A DNA stretch of 64,000 bases from Kitasatospora purpeofusca (GTDB lineage Bacteria > Actinomycetota > Actinomycetes > Streptomycetales > Streptomycetaceae): contig NZ_JODS01000013.1 in NCBI RefSeq assembly GCF_000718025.1, positions 119,335 through 183,334 of the forward strand, given 5' to 3'. This document shows positions 25,997 to 34,782 of this stretch, piece after piece. A program made the translations under genes and the position numbers. The notes under the pieces are model-generated. The model had not been told where the DNA came from, did not search any database, and was given only the letters and a program-made list of their open reading frames with translations. The first letter of the stretch is position 1. Every line of letters begins with the position of its first letter.

Positions 25997-26803
25997 CTCG
26001 CCCCGGCCGGGCGCCGGCTGACCTGGCCCTGGTTCCTGGCCGTGGTCGTCGTCTACCTGGTGATCATCCAGGGCCTCGGCGCACTGGTCGGCGTCGACCG
26101 GGCCGACGGCGACAGCCAGTTCCCCACCACCGAGGCGATCATCCCCAACGGAGTGATCCCCATCGGCCTCTCCGTCCTGTTCGGCGCTGCCGTGGTGACC
26201 TGGCTCGGCTGGTGGGGCAGCGTCCTCAACTACCGCGTCCCGGTGCGCCGCTGGGTCCGCTTCGTGCCCATCTCGATGCTGGTGGTCGCCGTCATCGGCG
26301 TGAACTACCCCAACCTCGCCGACCAGCCGCTCTCGCTGGTGCTCGCCCTGGCCGCCATGACCGCGCTGGTCGGCATCGGTGAGGAGCTGATGCTCCGCGG
26401 CATCGGCGTCCAGGTCTTCAAGCGCGCCGGCCTCAGCGAGGGCAAGGTCGCCCTGTGGTCCTCGGTGGTCTTCGGCCTCGTCCACGTCAGCAACGCCTTC
26501 GGCGAAGGCGCCCAGGCCGTCCTCCAGGCCGTGATCGTCTCCACCTCCGGCTACTTCTTCTACCTCTGCCTGCGCGTCGGCGGAGTGCTCCTGCTGCCGA
26601 TGCTCGTCCACGGCCTGTGGGACTTCAGCCTGGTCTCCAACTCCGTCGGCACCGACCCCAAGACCTCCCCCGGGATGATCCTGCCGATCGTCCTCCAGGT
26701 CGTCCTGATCGTCGTCCTGGTCGTCAAGCGCCGCGCTGTCGAACCCGCCGTCCACTCCGACGACGCCGCGTCCCCGGCCGCCCGCCGTACCGTCGGCTCC
26801 TGA
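25997..26803 (+). pseudogene. CPBP-family intramembrane metalloprotease, 5' end lost
   Basis: The sequence encodes a CPBP (Abi/CAAX-protease-like) membrane protein: EELMLRG with the EExxxR motif, FGLVHVSN with the FxxxH motif, and a final LVHGLWDFSL, plus about six hydrophobic helices. Homology begins at RRLTWPWFLAVVVVYLVII, right at the junction with the sheath fragment, with no start codon or ribosome site on this side. The frame is open upstream only by running antisense through the sheath fragment. Most of the enzyme survives, so expression from a chance start is possible. Confidence 0.8.
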
Positions 26804-26947
26804 CCGGACCGGCTCCACCAACGTCGCGTCCCGGGTCAACGATCACGACAGGCGGGCAGTAGTCACATGATCGGCAGGACAAGTCGGTCGTGATGGTCGA
26901 AGAACAGCGTCCGGCCGGCCTGCAGGGCTCCTTCGTGCCGGGACCGG

Positions 26948-28042
26948 TCAGTCCCAGGTGGAGTCCTGGAGGTTCCAGCGGGTGGGGGTGGCGCCGTTCA
27001 CGAACCGCAGCGTGCCGCCGTCGACGACGAGCGGCCGGCCGGTCTCGCGGTCCTTCTGCCAGATCTCGTAGTAGGGGCCCATGTCGTAGAAGGTGACCGG
27101 GTCGCCCTTCGAGGTCTGGGGGCGTACCCAGCCGTCGGTGGAGTCGATCCACTGCCCCTTCGCGGTGGCGCACGTGATCTGGAGGTAGCCGCCCCAGTTG
27201 CCGTCCTTGCTCCAGCCGTCGATGACCTTGACCCACAGCGCGGCCGAGGTCTCACCGGAGAGCACGAACGTCTGCTTGTCCTTGTCCCACTGCGTGCCGC
27301 TGGCAGCCACGTTGACGCCGAACCGGTCGGTGCGGCCGAGCACGAACCGCACCGTGTTCGCCCCGTCGCGCTGCGGCCGGTAGCTGAGATCGGGCAGGCT
27401 GGCCTTCGAGGTCAGGATCCCGTAGACATCCCACGCGAAGTCGCGCAGGTACTTCTGGTTTGTGTCACGGAAGGTGGTCCGCAGGTATTCCTTGAACGTG
27501 CTCTCGTCGGTGATGCTGTCGTCCTGGACGCTCTGGACGATCTCCAGCCACCCGGCCCCGCTGGGCCCGTACACCCGCGCCCTGGCCGAGGTCTTGGCCG
27601 CCTCCACGTCCGCCTCGGTGACGATCGGGTATTCGGTCAGGAGACCGGTCACGCTGGTGTCGGCTTCCAGCTCCTTGCGGAACTCCTGGGCTTCTTCCGC
27701 GCCCTCGGAGTCCTCTACTGCCTGTACGAGCCTGTCGACATTCTCCTGCCAGCTCGCCACCAGCGCGGCGAGCAACGTCTCGGGCGTCGCCTCCCGCCAG
27801 TTCACCCTGGTGCCCAACTCCCGGGCCTTGTAGCGGAGGATGTCCAGCTGATCCTTTTCCGACCGCAGCCCGGGGATCGTGATACCCAGCTTGCCCCAGA
27901 CCAGCGCCTCTATTCGGCCCTTCTTGCCGGCTTCGTGTGCTTGCTCGATCTCGGCGACCTCCGCCGAGCTGAGGCTCTTCTCCTCGTCCGGCGCGTACGG
28001 GTCGGCGAAGATGAGGAAGCTGTTCTGGCGGCGGTAGCCCAT
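26948..28042 (-). CDS. Hypothetical 364-residue protein, element cargo
   Basis: I do not recognise a family. The N-terminal two thirds (to about residue 230) is acidic and helical (SSAEVAEIEQAHEAG, SWQENVDRLVQAVEDSEGAEEAQEFRKEL). The last 130 residues are rich in aromatic and Gly/Asp residues and look beta-rich (RFVLGRTDRFGVNVAASG, WGGYLQITCATAKGQW, FYDMGPYYEIWQ), perhaps a small lectin-like or discoidin-like domain. There is no signal peptide or membrane helix. AAGGGAGAGACAGACCC precedes the ATG. It adjoins the truncated CPBP gene and lies near the sheath fragment, so a former link to an injection-system locus is possible but unproven. Confidence 0.7.
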   Translation of the reverse strand: MGYRRQNSFLIFADPYAPDEEKSLSSAEVAEIEQAHEAGKKGRIEALVWGKLGITIPGLRSEKDQLDILRYKARELGTRVNWREATPETLLAALVASWQENVDRLVQAVEDSEGAEEAQEFRKELEADTSVTGLLTEYPIVTEADVEAAKTSARARVYGPSGAGWLEIVQSVQDDSITDESTFKEYLRTTFRDTNQKYLRDFAWDVYGILTSKASLPDLSYRPQRDGANTVRFVLGRTDRFGVNVAASGTQWDKDKQTFVLSGETSAALWVKVIDGWSKDGNWGGYLQITCATAKGQWIDSTDGWVRPQTSKGDPVTFYDMGPYYEIWQKDRETGRPLVVDGGTLRFVNGATPTRWNLQDSTWD

Positions 28043-29187
28043 GGGTCTGTCTCTCCCTTGTTGACAGGTCGTTGCACTGCGTGTCGCACGCTAAACGATC
28101 AAGGGACTGCAGGGGCCCCACCAGTTTCGATTCACCCGATCGAGTGAAAACGCTGCGTGGCGGTTGCCACGCCGCGCTCACGGTTCTCGCCGACGACCTC
28201 GAACACGGCCGGTGGCCGCAGCCGACCTGCACTGCCGAGGAGCTCGCCCTCCATGTAGCCCTCGACGACGCCCGCGACCTGCAGGACGAACTCGGCGGCA
28301 CGGACGATCCCGACCACACGGCACTGCCGGTCCACCGCGGGCACTGGCCCCCTGGAACGCTTCAGTGAGCAGCCACTCGGCCCTGGACACCCAGCCGTTG
28401 TGGTCGGTGGCGGTGATGTGGTTGGCCTCGCTGACGAGGAGGTCGACCGGCCGGGCCAGCTCGTAGTTGCTGAGGTCTATCACTGAGGTCCTTCCGTGCC
28501 TGCTGGCTGGTGAAGTCGGCCAGGGGGTCGACCGGCCGGAGGTGCCGGTCGCCGTGACGGAGAAATACCTGCGACCCCGAGCTGACCATCCGAATACACC
28601 CTGCCCCGCTGCGCACGCTGCCCCATGTGTGTTTCTCCTTCTTGAACGCGATGACCCTGGTCCAAGGCTCGCCGCTCGGCCGGGCGTGGCGGCAGGGCGT
28701 GTGGGGCGGTGCGCGAGGCACGTCAGCACCAGCCGGCGAGGACACGCTCAAGAGGACACACCGTCTGAAAGATCACTATCCGTAGCCGGCGGGTAGTCGA
28801 CCCTGATCTACCCGGGGTGCTCGGGTCGGCCAGCGGCAATGTGCGGCGGTCCGCAGCGGTCAGCCGGCGGGCTCTTCTGAAGGGTCGACAGATTGCCGCT
28901 ACTCGCAGTGACCAAGGTCGGTCTGGGGTCCTGGGGACCATTTGGGGACCAGTTTGGGGCCGCGCTCGGTGAGCGCGTATGAGCGCCCGTGGGCGATAAC
29001 GGGCAGCTATGTACGAAATTGAACCCGACTGGGCATCGCGCGGCTGGGGGTCAAGGGCGTTTAGCGATGCTGATCCATCACGCCACGTAGTGCAATGGGG
29101 TAGATGGCACGGAACTCCGGTCCGGCCAAACTGTTCATTTCGTGTGATTCTCTGCGGCAGATGCCGGCTGTCGTAGGGAGGGATCCC
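28043..29187. other. Gene-poor 1.1-kb stretch with coding remnants
   Basis: A plus-strand segment near 28140-28350 encodes ALTVLADDLEHGRWPQPTC, then TAEELALHVALDDARDLQDE, which looks like the tail of a conserved Streptomyces hypothetical protein without its start. A minus-strand segment near 28365-28485 reads IDLSNYELARPVDLL and SEANHITATDHNGWVSRAE with no known family. No complete gene is supported. Confidence 0.45.
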
Positions 29188-29379
29188 ATGGTTCAGCAGT
29201 TCATGAGTGTCAAGGAGACCGCGGAGTACCTGAACATGTCGGTCCCGTGGGTGTATCGCGAGGCTGCTCGTGCGGGTCTTGTTCCGTACAGGTTCGGGTA
29301 CGGGCGGAACGGAAAGCTGCAGTTCAAGGTGTCCGAGGTTCAGACGTGGGTCAGGCAGCAGCGTCTCTCGGGCCCGTAA
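29188..29379 (+). CDS. Excisionase-like HTH_17 DNA-binding protein
   Basis: The 63-residue protein reads SVKETAEYLNMSVPWVYREA and ends GKLQFKVSEVQTWVRQQR, the MerR-like winged-helix fold of small excisionases (helix-turn-helix plus a wing with an R/K-rich end). GGGAGG lies 7 nt before the ATG. It converges with the integrase gene across a strong terminator, the usual arrangement of xis and int in actinomycete integrative elements. It probably assists excision or represses int. Confidence 0.85.
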   Translation: MVQQFMSVKETAEYLNMSVPWVYREAARAGLVPYRFGYGRNGKLQFKVSEVQTWVRQQRLSGP

Positions 29380-29397
29380 CGCCACCGACGGGGGCGA

Positions 29398-29434
29398 CGA
29401 GGAGGGCCTGCCCCGATTGGGCAGGCCCTCCTCG
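29398..29434. terminator. Bidirectional terminator between xis-like and int genes
   Basis: A perfect 16-bp stem (29398-29413 with 29419-29434) and 5-nt loop CGATT separates the two convergent genes, followed by TTCGTT on the plus strand. Confidence 0.9.
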
Positions 29435-29439
29435 TTCGT

Positions 29440-30467
29440 TCAGGCGGCCAGGCCGAGGTCGAGGAGCTCGGCGGCGCGGCTGATGGAGCCGGGCATGAGG
29501 TGGCGGTAGAACGTGAAGGTGATCTGGACGTTGCGGTGGCCCATCCACTCCGCGACGTCGGTGATCGGTATGCCGTTGCTCAGGCAGTTCGACGCGAAGA
29601 AGTGGCGCAGGCCGTAGAGCACCATGCCTTCCGGGATGTCGACCAGCCCGGAGGCTTTGGCCTTCCGCCACTGAGTGGTGATGATGTGGTGCGGCATGGC
29701 GAGCGTGATGTCTTTCGGATTGCGCAGCAGGTAGCCGTCGACGGTTCCGTAGGTGTCCGCATAGCGCTCGATGGCGTGCCGGGTGCGCGCCGGCAGCGGT
29801 ACGTTGCGGTACTCGTTGGCCTTGCGGTGCTTCAGGCGGGCGTAGCTCTTGGTGGCTTGGTTGACCTGCTCGCGGACGCGGTATACGTCGTCGGCGACGA
29901 TGTTGTTGATGTTGACGGCATACGCCTCGCCGTTCCGTAGGCCACAACCGCTCATGAGTTCCGCGACCAGGCGGAAGCCGTCGTCGCCGGCGGTCCGGAT
30001 GCTCTGCAGTTGCGGGACGGAAGGGATCACCGCTCGTGCGGGGTCGTACTGAGGGGGCCGGACTCCCTTCAGCGGGCTGTCCTCGTAGAGCCCGAGGCGG
30101 TGCGCGTCCGAGAGGATCGTCTTCAGGCGGATGAACGCGTTGGTCTGCGCGGCAAGACCGACCCCGTTGCGCTCCATCTCCCCTTGAGCCATTCGGTGGT
30201 GTAGGCCGAGAACTGCATGCTGCCGTACTTCTTGATGCGCTCCGCCTTGTGCACGCTCATCGGGGAGTTCTTGCGCGCGTGGTAGACCTCGGCGAGGCGG
30301 CTCTTCGCCAGCTCCTGGGTGGTGAAGCCGGACTCCTCGGTCTGCCGGCCCGACGCGTTGCGGTACCTGATCGTGTACTCGTGCGGGCACTTGCTCCAGC
30401 GGGAGCTCGGGTGCTCGCACTCCTTGAAGAAGCTGCCCATGCCGCGGATGAGACCTGTGCTTGCCAT
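29440..30467 (-). pseudogene. int: Tyrosine-recombinase integrase, frameshifted
   Basis: The gene is split between two frames. The first runs from ATG 30467 to about 30185 (MASTGLIRGMGSFF, FTTQELAKSRLAEVYHARK, FSAYTTEWLKG) and the second from about 30180 to 29440 (RLKTILSDAHRLGLYEDSP, SGCGLRNGEAYAV, LYGLRHFFASNCL, MGHRNVQITFTFYRHLMP). The catalytic Arg, the LRH block, the late His and the nucleophile Tyr are present, but the first His of HxLRH is Tyr (YGLRH). The break falls in a run of four G and would be repaired by one extra base. It is either inactivated in vivo or a sequencing error. It adjoins attR, as expected. Confidence 0.85.
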
Positions 30468-30488
30468 GATGGCTGACCCCCGGAGTCT

Positions 30489-30507
30489 TGCTGACCTTTT
30501 GCTGACC
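30489..30507. promoter_or_regulatory. Putative integrase arm-type site, right
   Basis: TGCTGACCTTTTGCTGACC lies 22 bp upstream of the integrase start and matches the left-end copy at 12492 except for one extra C. It may also overlap the int promoter. Confidence 0.6.
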
Positions 30508-30559
30508 CCGGATGGTGGACCATGCTTCTGAGCTGGGCGGAAACGTCGAGCGCGTGATA

Positions 30560-30636
30560 ACAAGGCCAACTACCGCCGCCTGCAGAAGGCCAAGGACACC
30601 TGGGACCACAAGAACGTCTTCCACCACGCCCAGTCG
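30560..30636. repeat. attR: right copy of the 77-bp direct repeat
   Basis: The repeat and the following 18 bp encode a second, displaced C-terminus of the FAD oxidase (NKANYRRLQKAKD, then TWDHKNVFHHAQSVTLPS and stop at 30652-30654). It differs from the functional end by Thr/Ile and Val/Ile changes. This is probably the original chromosomal gene end. Confidence 0.85.
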
Positions 30637-30777
30637 GTGACCCTGCCGTCCTGACGGCACGCGCGGAGCGGCAGGGCCTCGACGGCGGCGGGGGCCAGGG
30701 TCCGGGTGCGGGCCCTGGCGGTGTCGGCAGCACGTGAACGTCCCCGGTGGGCCCGTGAGTACGGCGCCTGCGGGGAC

Positions 30778-31833
30778 TCAGCTCCGTTGGAAGAACTCCA
30801 GCTCGGCCAGGGCGAGATGGCGGTCGCCGTCCAGGCCCGCGGGGGCTTCGAGGGTCAGGCGGATGCTGGTGACGTCGCTGATGCCGGTGGGGAAGGTCTG
30901 CGGGCCGGGCTTGTCGATCAGGGTCAGCTGCTTGACCGACCTCCGGCCGTCCGAAGCCGTCACCTCCAGGTCGATCCGCAGTGCCCGACCCTCGCGGGCG
31001 TAGTCCTCGGGTGAGGTCGAGGCGCCGTTGGTGACGATCACGGCCACCAGGCGGAAGGGTTCGGCGAAGGTGTAGGTGATCGAGGCGCCGGGGCCCGGTG
31101 CGCCCCAGTAGCGGTTGCTGAGCCCGTCCGTGGCGTTGCCGGCCGGTTGGCCGGGTACCTCGGCGCTCGCCTCCACGCGGACCGGGGTCACCTGCTTGCT
31201 CTTGCCCAGCTTGTCCCGGGTGTCCTCGATCAGGTTCCGGCCGGCCGGCAGCAGCAGGAGGCCGCCCGCGCACAGGGCCAGCACCACGGCCAGGACCACC
31301 AGGAAGCGCGTTGTCCGGCCGGAGCCGGCCCGGGTACGGCGGCGCAGCGGCCAGATCGTCCGCCACCAGGGGAGCGGCGGTGGGGCCGTAGTGGGTGTGA
31401 GCGGGGTCGCGCAGCGGCGGCAGAAGCGGCGGTCGGGCGGGTTGGGCGTGCCGCAGGAGGGGCAGGGCGTCCCGGCGGCGTCGTCGTCCACCGGGACCGG
31501 CCGGACGACCGGACGTGGTGCGACGGCCTTCGCCGGCCGCACCGGCTGCGGTGAGTCGGGGGGAGGAAGGGACGGGAGAGGAGGGGAGGGGAGAGGAAGT
31601 GCGGAGGCGCGCGGGGGCTCGGTGGGTGGGGGTTCGGTGGGAGGTGAGGGGGCGGCGGGCCGGGGTGCGGCGGCTTCGGCCGGCGGGTCGGCGGCCGGGG
31701 CAGCCGGAGCAAGCGGGGCAGCCGGGGGAGTCGGGGGAGTCGGGGTGCCCGACCAGCCCAGGTACGAGCCGCAGTTGCCGCAGAAGTCGTCCGTCGGGCC
31801 GTTGGACGCCCCGCACGCGGGACACTCGCGCAT
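30778..31833 (-). CDS. CIS-locus membrane protein: two zinc ribbons, Pro-rich linker, one TM helix, discoidin-like C-terminal domain
   Basis: The 351-residue protein starts CPACGASNGPTDDFCGNCG (zinc ribbon), has a Pro/Ala-rich linker to about residue 115, a second ribbon CPSCGTPNPPDRRFCRRC, one membrane helix (FLVVLAVVLALCAGGLLLLP, about 180-200), then about 150 residues outside. The external part (NATDGLSNRYWGAPGPGASI, FRLVAVIVTNG) resembles F5/8-type carbohydrate-binding domains, where NATDGxxxTxW is common. The start overlaps the stop of the tail-protein-I gene (TGATG). The bitopic layout recalls CisA, the membrane protein implicated in Streptomyces CIS function; identity is inferred from architecture only. 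Confidence 0.85.
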   Translation of the reverse strand: MRECPACGASNGPTDDFCGNCGSYLGWSGTPTPPTPPAAPLAPAAPAADPPAEAAAPRPAAPSPPTEPPPTEPPRASALPLPSPPLPSLPPPDSPQPVRPAKAVAPRPVVRPVPVDDDAAGTPCPSCGTPNPPDRRFCRRCATPLTPTTAPPPLPWWRTIWPLRRRTRAGSGRTTRFLVVLAVVLALCAGGLLLLPAGRNLIEDTRDKLGKSKQVTPVRVEASAEVPGQPAGNATDGLSNRYWGAPGPGASITYTFAEPFRLVAVIVTNGASTSPEDYAREGRALRIDLEVTASDGRRSVKQLTLIDKPGPQTFPTGISDVTSIRLTLEAPAGLDGDRHLALAELEFFQRS

Positions 31834-32402
31834 CACTGTCGCCCCTCCTCGCTCGTGGGCGGTCCCGTCAGGACCTCCACCCGGCAGTTCGTGTGGACCG
31901 GGCACAGGCTCCGGACCAGCGCCAGGACCCGGTCCGCGTCCACGGCTCCGCCGTGCTGCGGCCACACCCGGACGAGCACCTCGTCGGCCGGTGCGGGCGG
32001 CAGCGCGCCACCGGCCGTGTTCGACCAGGCGGCCCCGCCGTCCCCGGTGATCTCGGCGGACACGCCCAGCACCAGGCGCAGGGCCTCGACCAGGCCGCGC
32101 CGGGTGCCGCTCCAGCGGTGCAGTTCCACCGCGCCGGCCACCGCCTCGCGGCGCAGCGCCAGCGGCCAGTGCGGGTCGTCGGCGCCGCCCACCCAGGTGG
32201 CCAGCCAGGCCAGGAAGTCGGCCGGGGCCAGTCGCGGATCGAAGTACGAGGGCAGGTTGTCGAGGGTGGTGAACACCGGGGCCAGGACCGTGTCCAGCCC
32301 CGCCGTGAACCGTTGCGCGAAGTCGTCGTCGGCGTACAGCGCGGGCAGCTGCTCGCCGATCGGGTGCCGGCTGGGCAGGCCCGGGACGGCGGCCCGGCTC
32401 AT
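31833..32402 (-). CDS. CIS baseplate protein, phage tail protein I (gpI/Afp12-like)
   Basis: The 189-residue product (LPSRHPIGEQLPALYADDDF, AQRFTAGLDTVLAPVFTTLDNLPSYFDP, then WVGGADDPHWPLALRREAVAG) matches the phage tail protein I family of small wedge proteins. The LPALYADDDFAQRF opening and FDPRLAPADFLAWLATWVG block are diagnostic of the form found in actinomycete injection systems. It would sit in the baseplate wedge with the gpJ-like protein encoded just upstream. ATGA overlap with that gene indicates translational coupling. Confidence 0.9.
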   Translation of the reverse strand: MSRAAVPGLPSRHPIGEQLPALYADDDFAQRFTAGLDTVLAPVFTTLDNLPSYFDPRLAPADFLAWLATWVGGADDPHWPLALRREAVAGAVELHRWSGTRRGLVEALRLVLGVSAEITGDGGAAWSNTAGGALPPAPADEVLVRVWPQHGGAVDADRVLALVRSLCPVHTNCRVEVLTGPPTSEEGRQ

Positions 32403-34360
32403 CCGCGCACCTCCGGCTCCCGCGCGGTCACGACCACCTGGTGCTGGTAGGAGAAGACCAGCGCGCCCGCGCCGACGTCGATCCGGTCGACCGGGGCGCC
32501 GCGCCGGCCCGTGACCGGATCGGCGGCGAACAGCCGGATCTCCTCCACCACCACGTCCCCGACGGCGCGTTGCAGCACCCCGAACACCTCCCCGTACTGC
32601 ACGGGCCGCCCGAACGGCCGACCCGTTCCGTCGGATCCGCCGCGCAGGGGGTCGAGGTGCCGGTAGAGCGCGTCGAGCGCCGCGTCGCGCACCCGGTCGG
32701 CGTCCGCGGCCGGTGCCGAGAGCCGGGCGACGACGGTGACGCCCTGGTAGAACGGCGGCTCGACGAGGAGCCGGGTGCCGATCAGGCGCCGCTCGTCGAG
32801 GGCCGCGGTGATCCTGGCGAGGACCTGGTCGGACGGGATCAGCTGCTCGAAGCGCAGCCGGCCGCCCTCGTCGGCCACCGCGTCCGGTACCACCAGGACC
32901 CGTACCGCGCCCGCGCCCGCGTCCCGGTCGGGCAGGCAGCGGACCCGGCGCACGGAGGGTGCCGCCTGCCGGGCGATGATCTCGTAGTCCTCGGCGGTCA
33001 CCGCGCGCTCCTGCATGCGGAGCGTCTCCGGTGCCCGCAGCTTGGCGTTGTCGATGGTCTCCCCGGCGACACCGCCGCGCGCCGCCTCCCGGTTGACGAC
33101 CCGGGCGACGTACGGGACGGAGCTGCGCAGGACGGACACGGCGCCCCGGGAGACGTTGCCCGCCGGGCCGCCGCCGGTGCGGTAGCGGGCCACCCGGATC
33201 CGGGCGCCCTTGGCCGGTACGGCCCCGCACGGACGCAGGGTGCCGTCGGCCTCGCGCAGCACCGGCGGGAACGTGAACTCGCCGGTGGTGGCGTCCACCC
33301 GGACGTGCCGGTCGGCCGGTCCCGAGCGCCCGAAGTGCTCCACCACCTCCCAGCGCTGCCACCCGTCCGGCGAGGACACCTCCACCACCGGGGGTTCCCC
33401 GTCGAGCAGTACGGGCGGGCGGCCGAGCCGGAAGGACTGCCCCGCCACCCCCTCCGACACGCCGAGCGCTACGTCGCTCACCCGCTCGGCGTGCTCCACG
33501 GCCGTCGTGCCGCCGACGGTGAAGACGGCGGCCTCGCGCACCGTCGGCGACTCCGAGTAGAACGGCTGCCCCGGCTCCGCCTCGGTGACCCGGCAGCGCA
33601 GCCAGCCCGCCCTGGTGCCGCTGACCAGCGACTCGGTGTGTCCGGCCGGAACGTACACGATGACCTCGCCGGGCCGGTTCAGCCCGCCGGTGCTGTCGGA
33701 ACCGGTCTCGCAGCGCTGCCACCGGCCGCCGTCCCACGCCTCCCACACCAGCGGGGGCTGGCGCGGGTCGACGCCGACGCCCTCGACGCGGCTGTCCAGG
33801 CGGACCGCGACCACGCAGCGCGGCACCGCCGTCGGCAGGCCGAACAGCAGCGCGTCGCCGGGCTCGGGCGCGGCCTGGAAGCACGGGATGTCCCGGCCCT
33901 CGGCCAGCGCACCCGTCCGGTCGGTCCGGTCACCGGTGCGGGGCGCGGTGACCAGCCGGGTCAGCTCGCTCGGCACGATGCGCAGGTCGTCGGTGGTGGC
34001 GAAGACCACGGCCGCCTCGGTCTCGCCGGCCGCGGTCGTCACCTCGGTGCCGGCGGGCAGCGTCACCGTGTCCGGCTGGGGCGCCGACAGCCAGAAGTCG
34101 ACCTCGGCGACGGCCGCCGACGGCGGGTACAGCCGGATGCCCAACAGGTCCAGGAAGGCCAGGTAGTTCTTGTCCGGGACCCGGTTCAGCCGGTACAGCA
34201 GCTGGTCCACGAGGTAGGCGAACGTCTCGATCAGGGTGACGCCCGGGTCGGAGACGTTGTGGTCGGTCCACTCCGGGGCGCGCTGCTGCACGTACCGCTT
34301 CGCCTCGTCGACGAGCTGCTGGAACCGTCGGTCGTCCAGGTTGGGGGAGGGCAGGGCCAT
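32399..34360 (-). CDS. CIS baseplate wedge protein, putative baseplate assembly protein J (Afp11-like)
   Basis: The 653-residue protein begins LPSPNLDDRRFQQLVDEAKR, HNVSDPGVTLIETFAYLVDQ and LLGIRLYPPSAAVAEVDFWL, the hallmark opening of putative baseplate assembly proteins in eCIS and related phage tails. The middle is beta-rich, and the C-terminal part (RLPD-like VRVLVVPDAV, LLVEPPFYQGVTVVARLSAP) resembles gpJ. It forms the main wedge of the baseplate. It starts by a 1-nt overlap (TGATG) with the gp25 gene and ends by a 4-nt overlap with the tail-protein-I gene. Confidence 0.93.
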   Translation of the reverse strand: MALPSPNLDDRRFQQLVDEAKRYVQQRAPEWTDHNVSDPGVTLIETFAYLVDQLLYRLNRVPDKNYLAFLDLLGIRLYPPSAAVAEVDFWLSAPQPDTVTLPAGTEVTTAAGETEAAVVFATTDDLRIVPSELTRLVTAPRTGDRTDRTGALAEGRDIPCFQAAPEPGDALLFGLPTAVPRCVVAVRLDSRVEGVGVDPRQPPLVWEAWDGGRWQRCETGSDSTGGLNRPGEVIVYVPAGHTESLVSGTRAGWLRCRVTEAEPGQPFYSESPTVREAAVFTVGGTTAVEHAERVSDVALGVSEGVAGQSFRLGRPPVLLDGEPPVVEVSSPDGWQRWEVVEHFGRSGPADRHVRVDATTGEFTFPPVLREADGTLRPCGAVPAKGARIRVARYRTGGGPAGNVSRGAVSVLRSSVPYVARVVNREAARGGVAGETIDNAKLRAPETLRMQERAVTAEDYEIIARQAAPSVRRVRCLPDRDAGAGAVRVLVVPDAVADEGGRLRFEQLIPSDQVLARITAALDERRLIGTRLLVEPPFYQGVTVVARLSAPAADADRVRDAALDALYRHLDPLRGGSDGTGRPFGRPVQYGEVFGVLQRAVGDVVVEEIRLFAADPVTGRRGAPVDRIDVGAGALVFSYQHQVVVTAREPEVRG

Positions 34361-34782
34361 CAGTCCGCGACCGTTTCCTCGGTCCCCTCCTCGGAGGGGA
34401 TCGTGTAGAAGGGGAAGACCAGGTTGCGCCGGTCGTTGGTGGTGCGCACCGTGTAGCGCACGTCGATGTAGAGGGTGGCCGTCTCCACGGCGTCGAAGGC
34501 CACGACGACCTCGTCCACCGCGATCCGCGGCTCCCAGCGCTCCAGCGCCTCGCGCACCTGCTGGGCGATCCGCCCGGCGGTGACGCCGTCGCCGGGGGCG
34601 AAGACGTACTCGTGGATGCCGCAGCCGAAGTCGGGCCGCATCGGTCGCTCGCCGGGCGCGGTGCCCAGCACGAGGCGGATGGCCTCCTCCAGTTCCCGCT
34701 CCCGCTCGACCATGGCGATCCCGCCGGTCGGCCCGACCCGCAGCGGGAACGCCCAGCCGCGGCCGATGAACCGATCACTCAT
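34360..34782 (-). CDS. CIS baseplate protein gp25/GPW family (Afp9-like)
   Basis: The 140-residue product has the gp25 signature: FIGRGWAFPLRV at the start, ELEEAIRLVLGTAPGERPMRP and DFGCGIHEYVF, which carries the EPR-like region used in T4 gp25 and T6SS TssE. It would link sheath and baseplate. ATG 34782 overlaps the PAAR stop by one base. Confidence 0.93.
   Translation of the reverse strand: MSDRFIGRGWAFPLRVGPTGGIAMVERERELEEAIRLVLGTAPGERPMRPDFGCGIHEYVFAPGDGVTAGRIAQQVREALERWEPRIAVDEVVVAFDAVETATLYIDVRYTVRTTNDRRNLVFPFYTIPSEEGTEETVAD

Larger units (their letters stand above)
12199..30636. mobile_element. 18.36-kb integrative element inserted in the 3' end of the FAD-oxidase gene
   Basis: The interval is bounded by a 77-bp direct repeat (12199-12275 and 30560-30636) with a single mismatch. 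It contains an excisionase-like HTH gene and a tyrosine integrase next to the right end, and near-identical 18/19-bp arm-type repeats near each end. Cargo includes a TetR-controlled redox regulon, TniQ/TniB remnants, a tail-sheath remnant and an unknown 364-aa gene. I saw no replication initiator, relaxase, FtsK/Tra protein or phage structural module apart from the sheath fragment, so it is probably a degenerate or non-self-transmissible element. The integrase is frameshifted, so it may now be fixed. Confidence 0.8.

Noticed and set aside
30541..30660. Integrase start at 30660 upstream of the displaced oxidase end
   Set aside because: Those codons are the antisense of the repeated oxidase C-terminus in another frame; ATG 30467 begins the integrase-like sequence.
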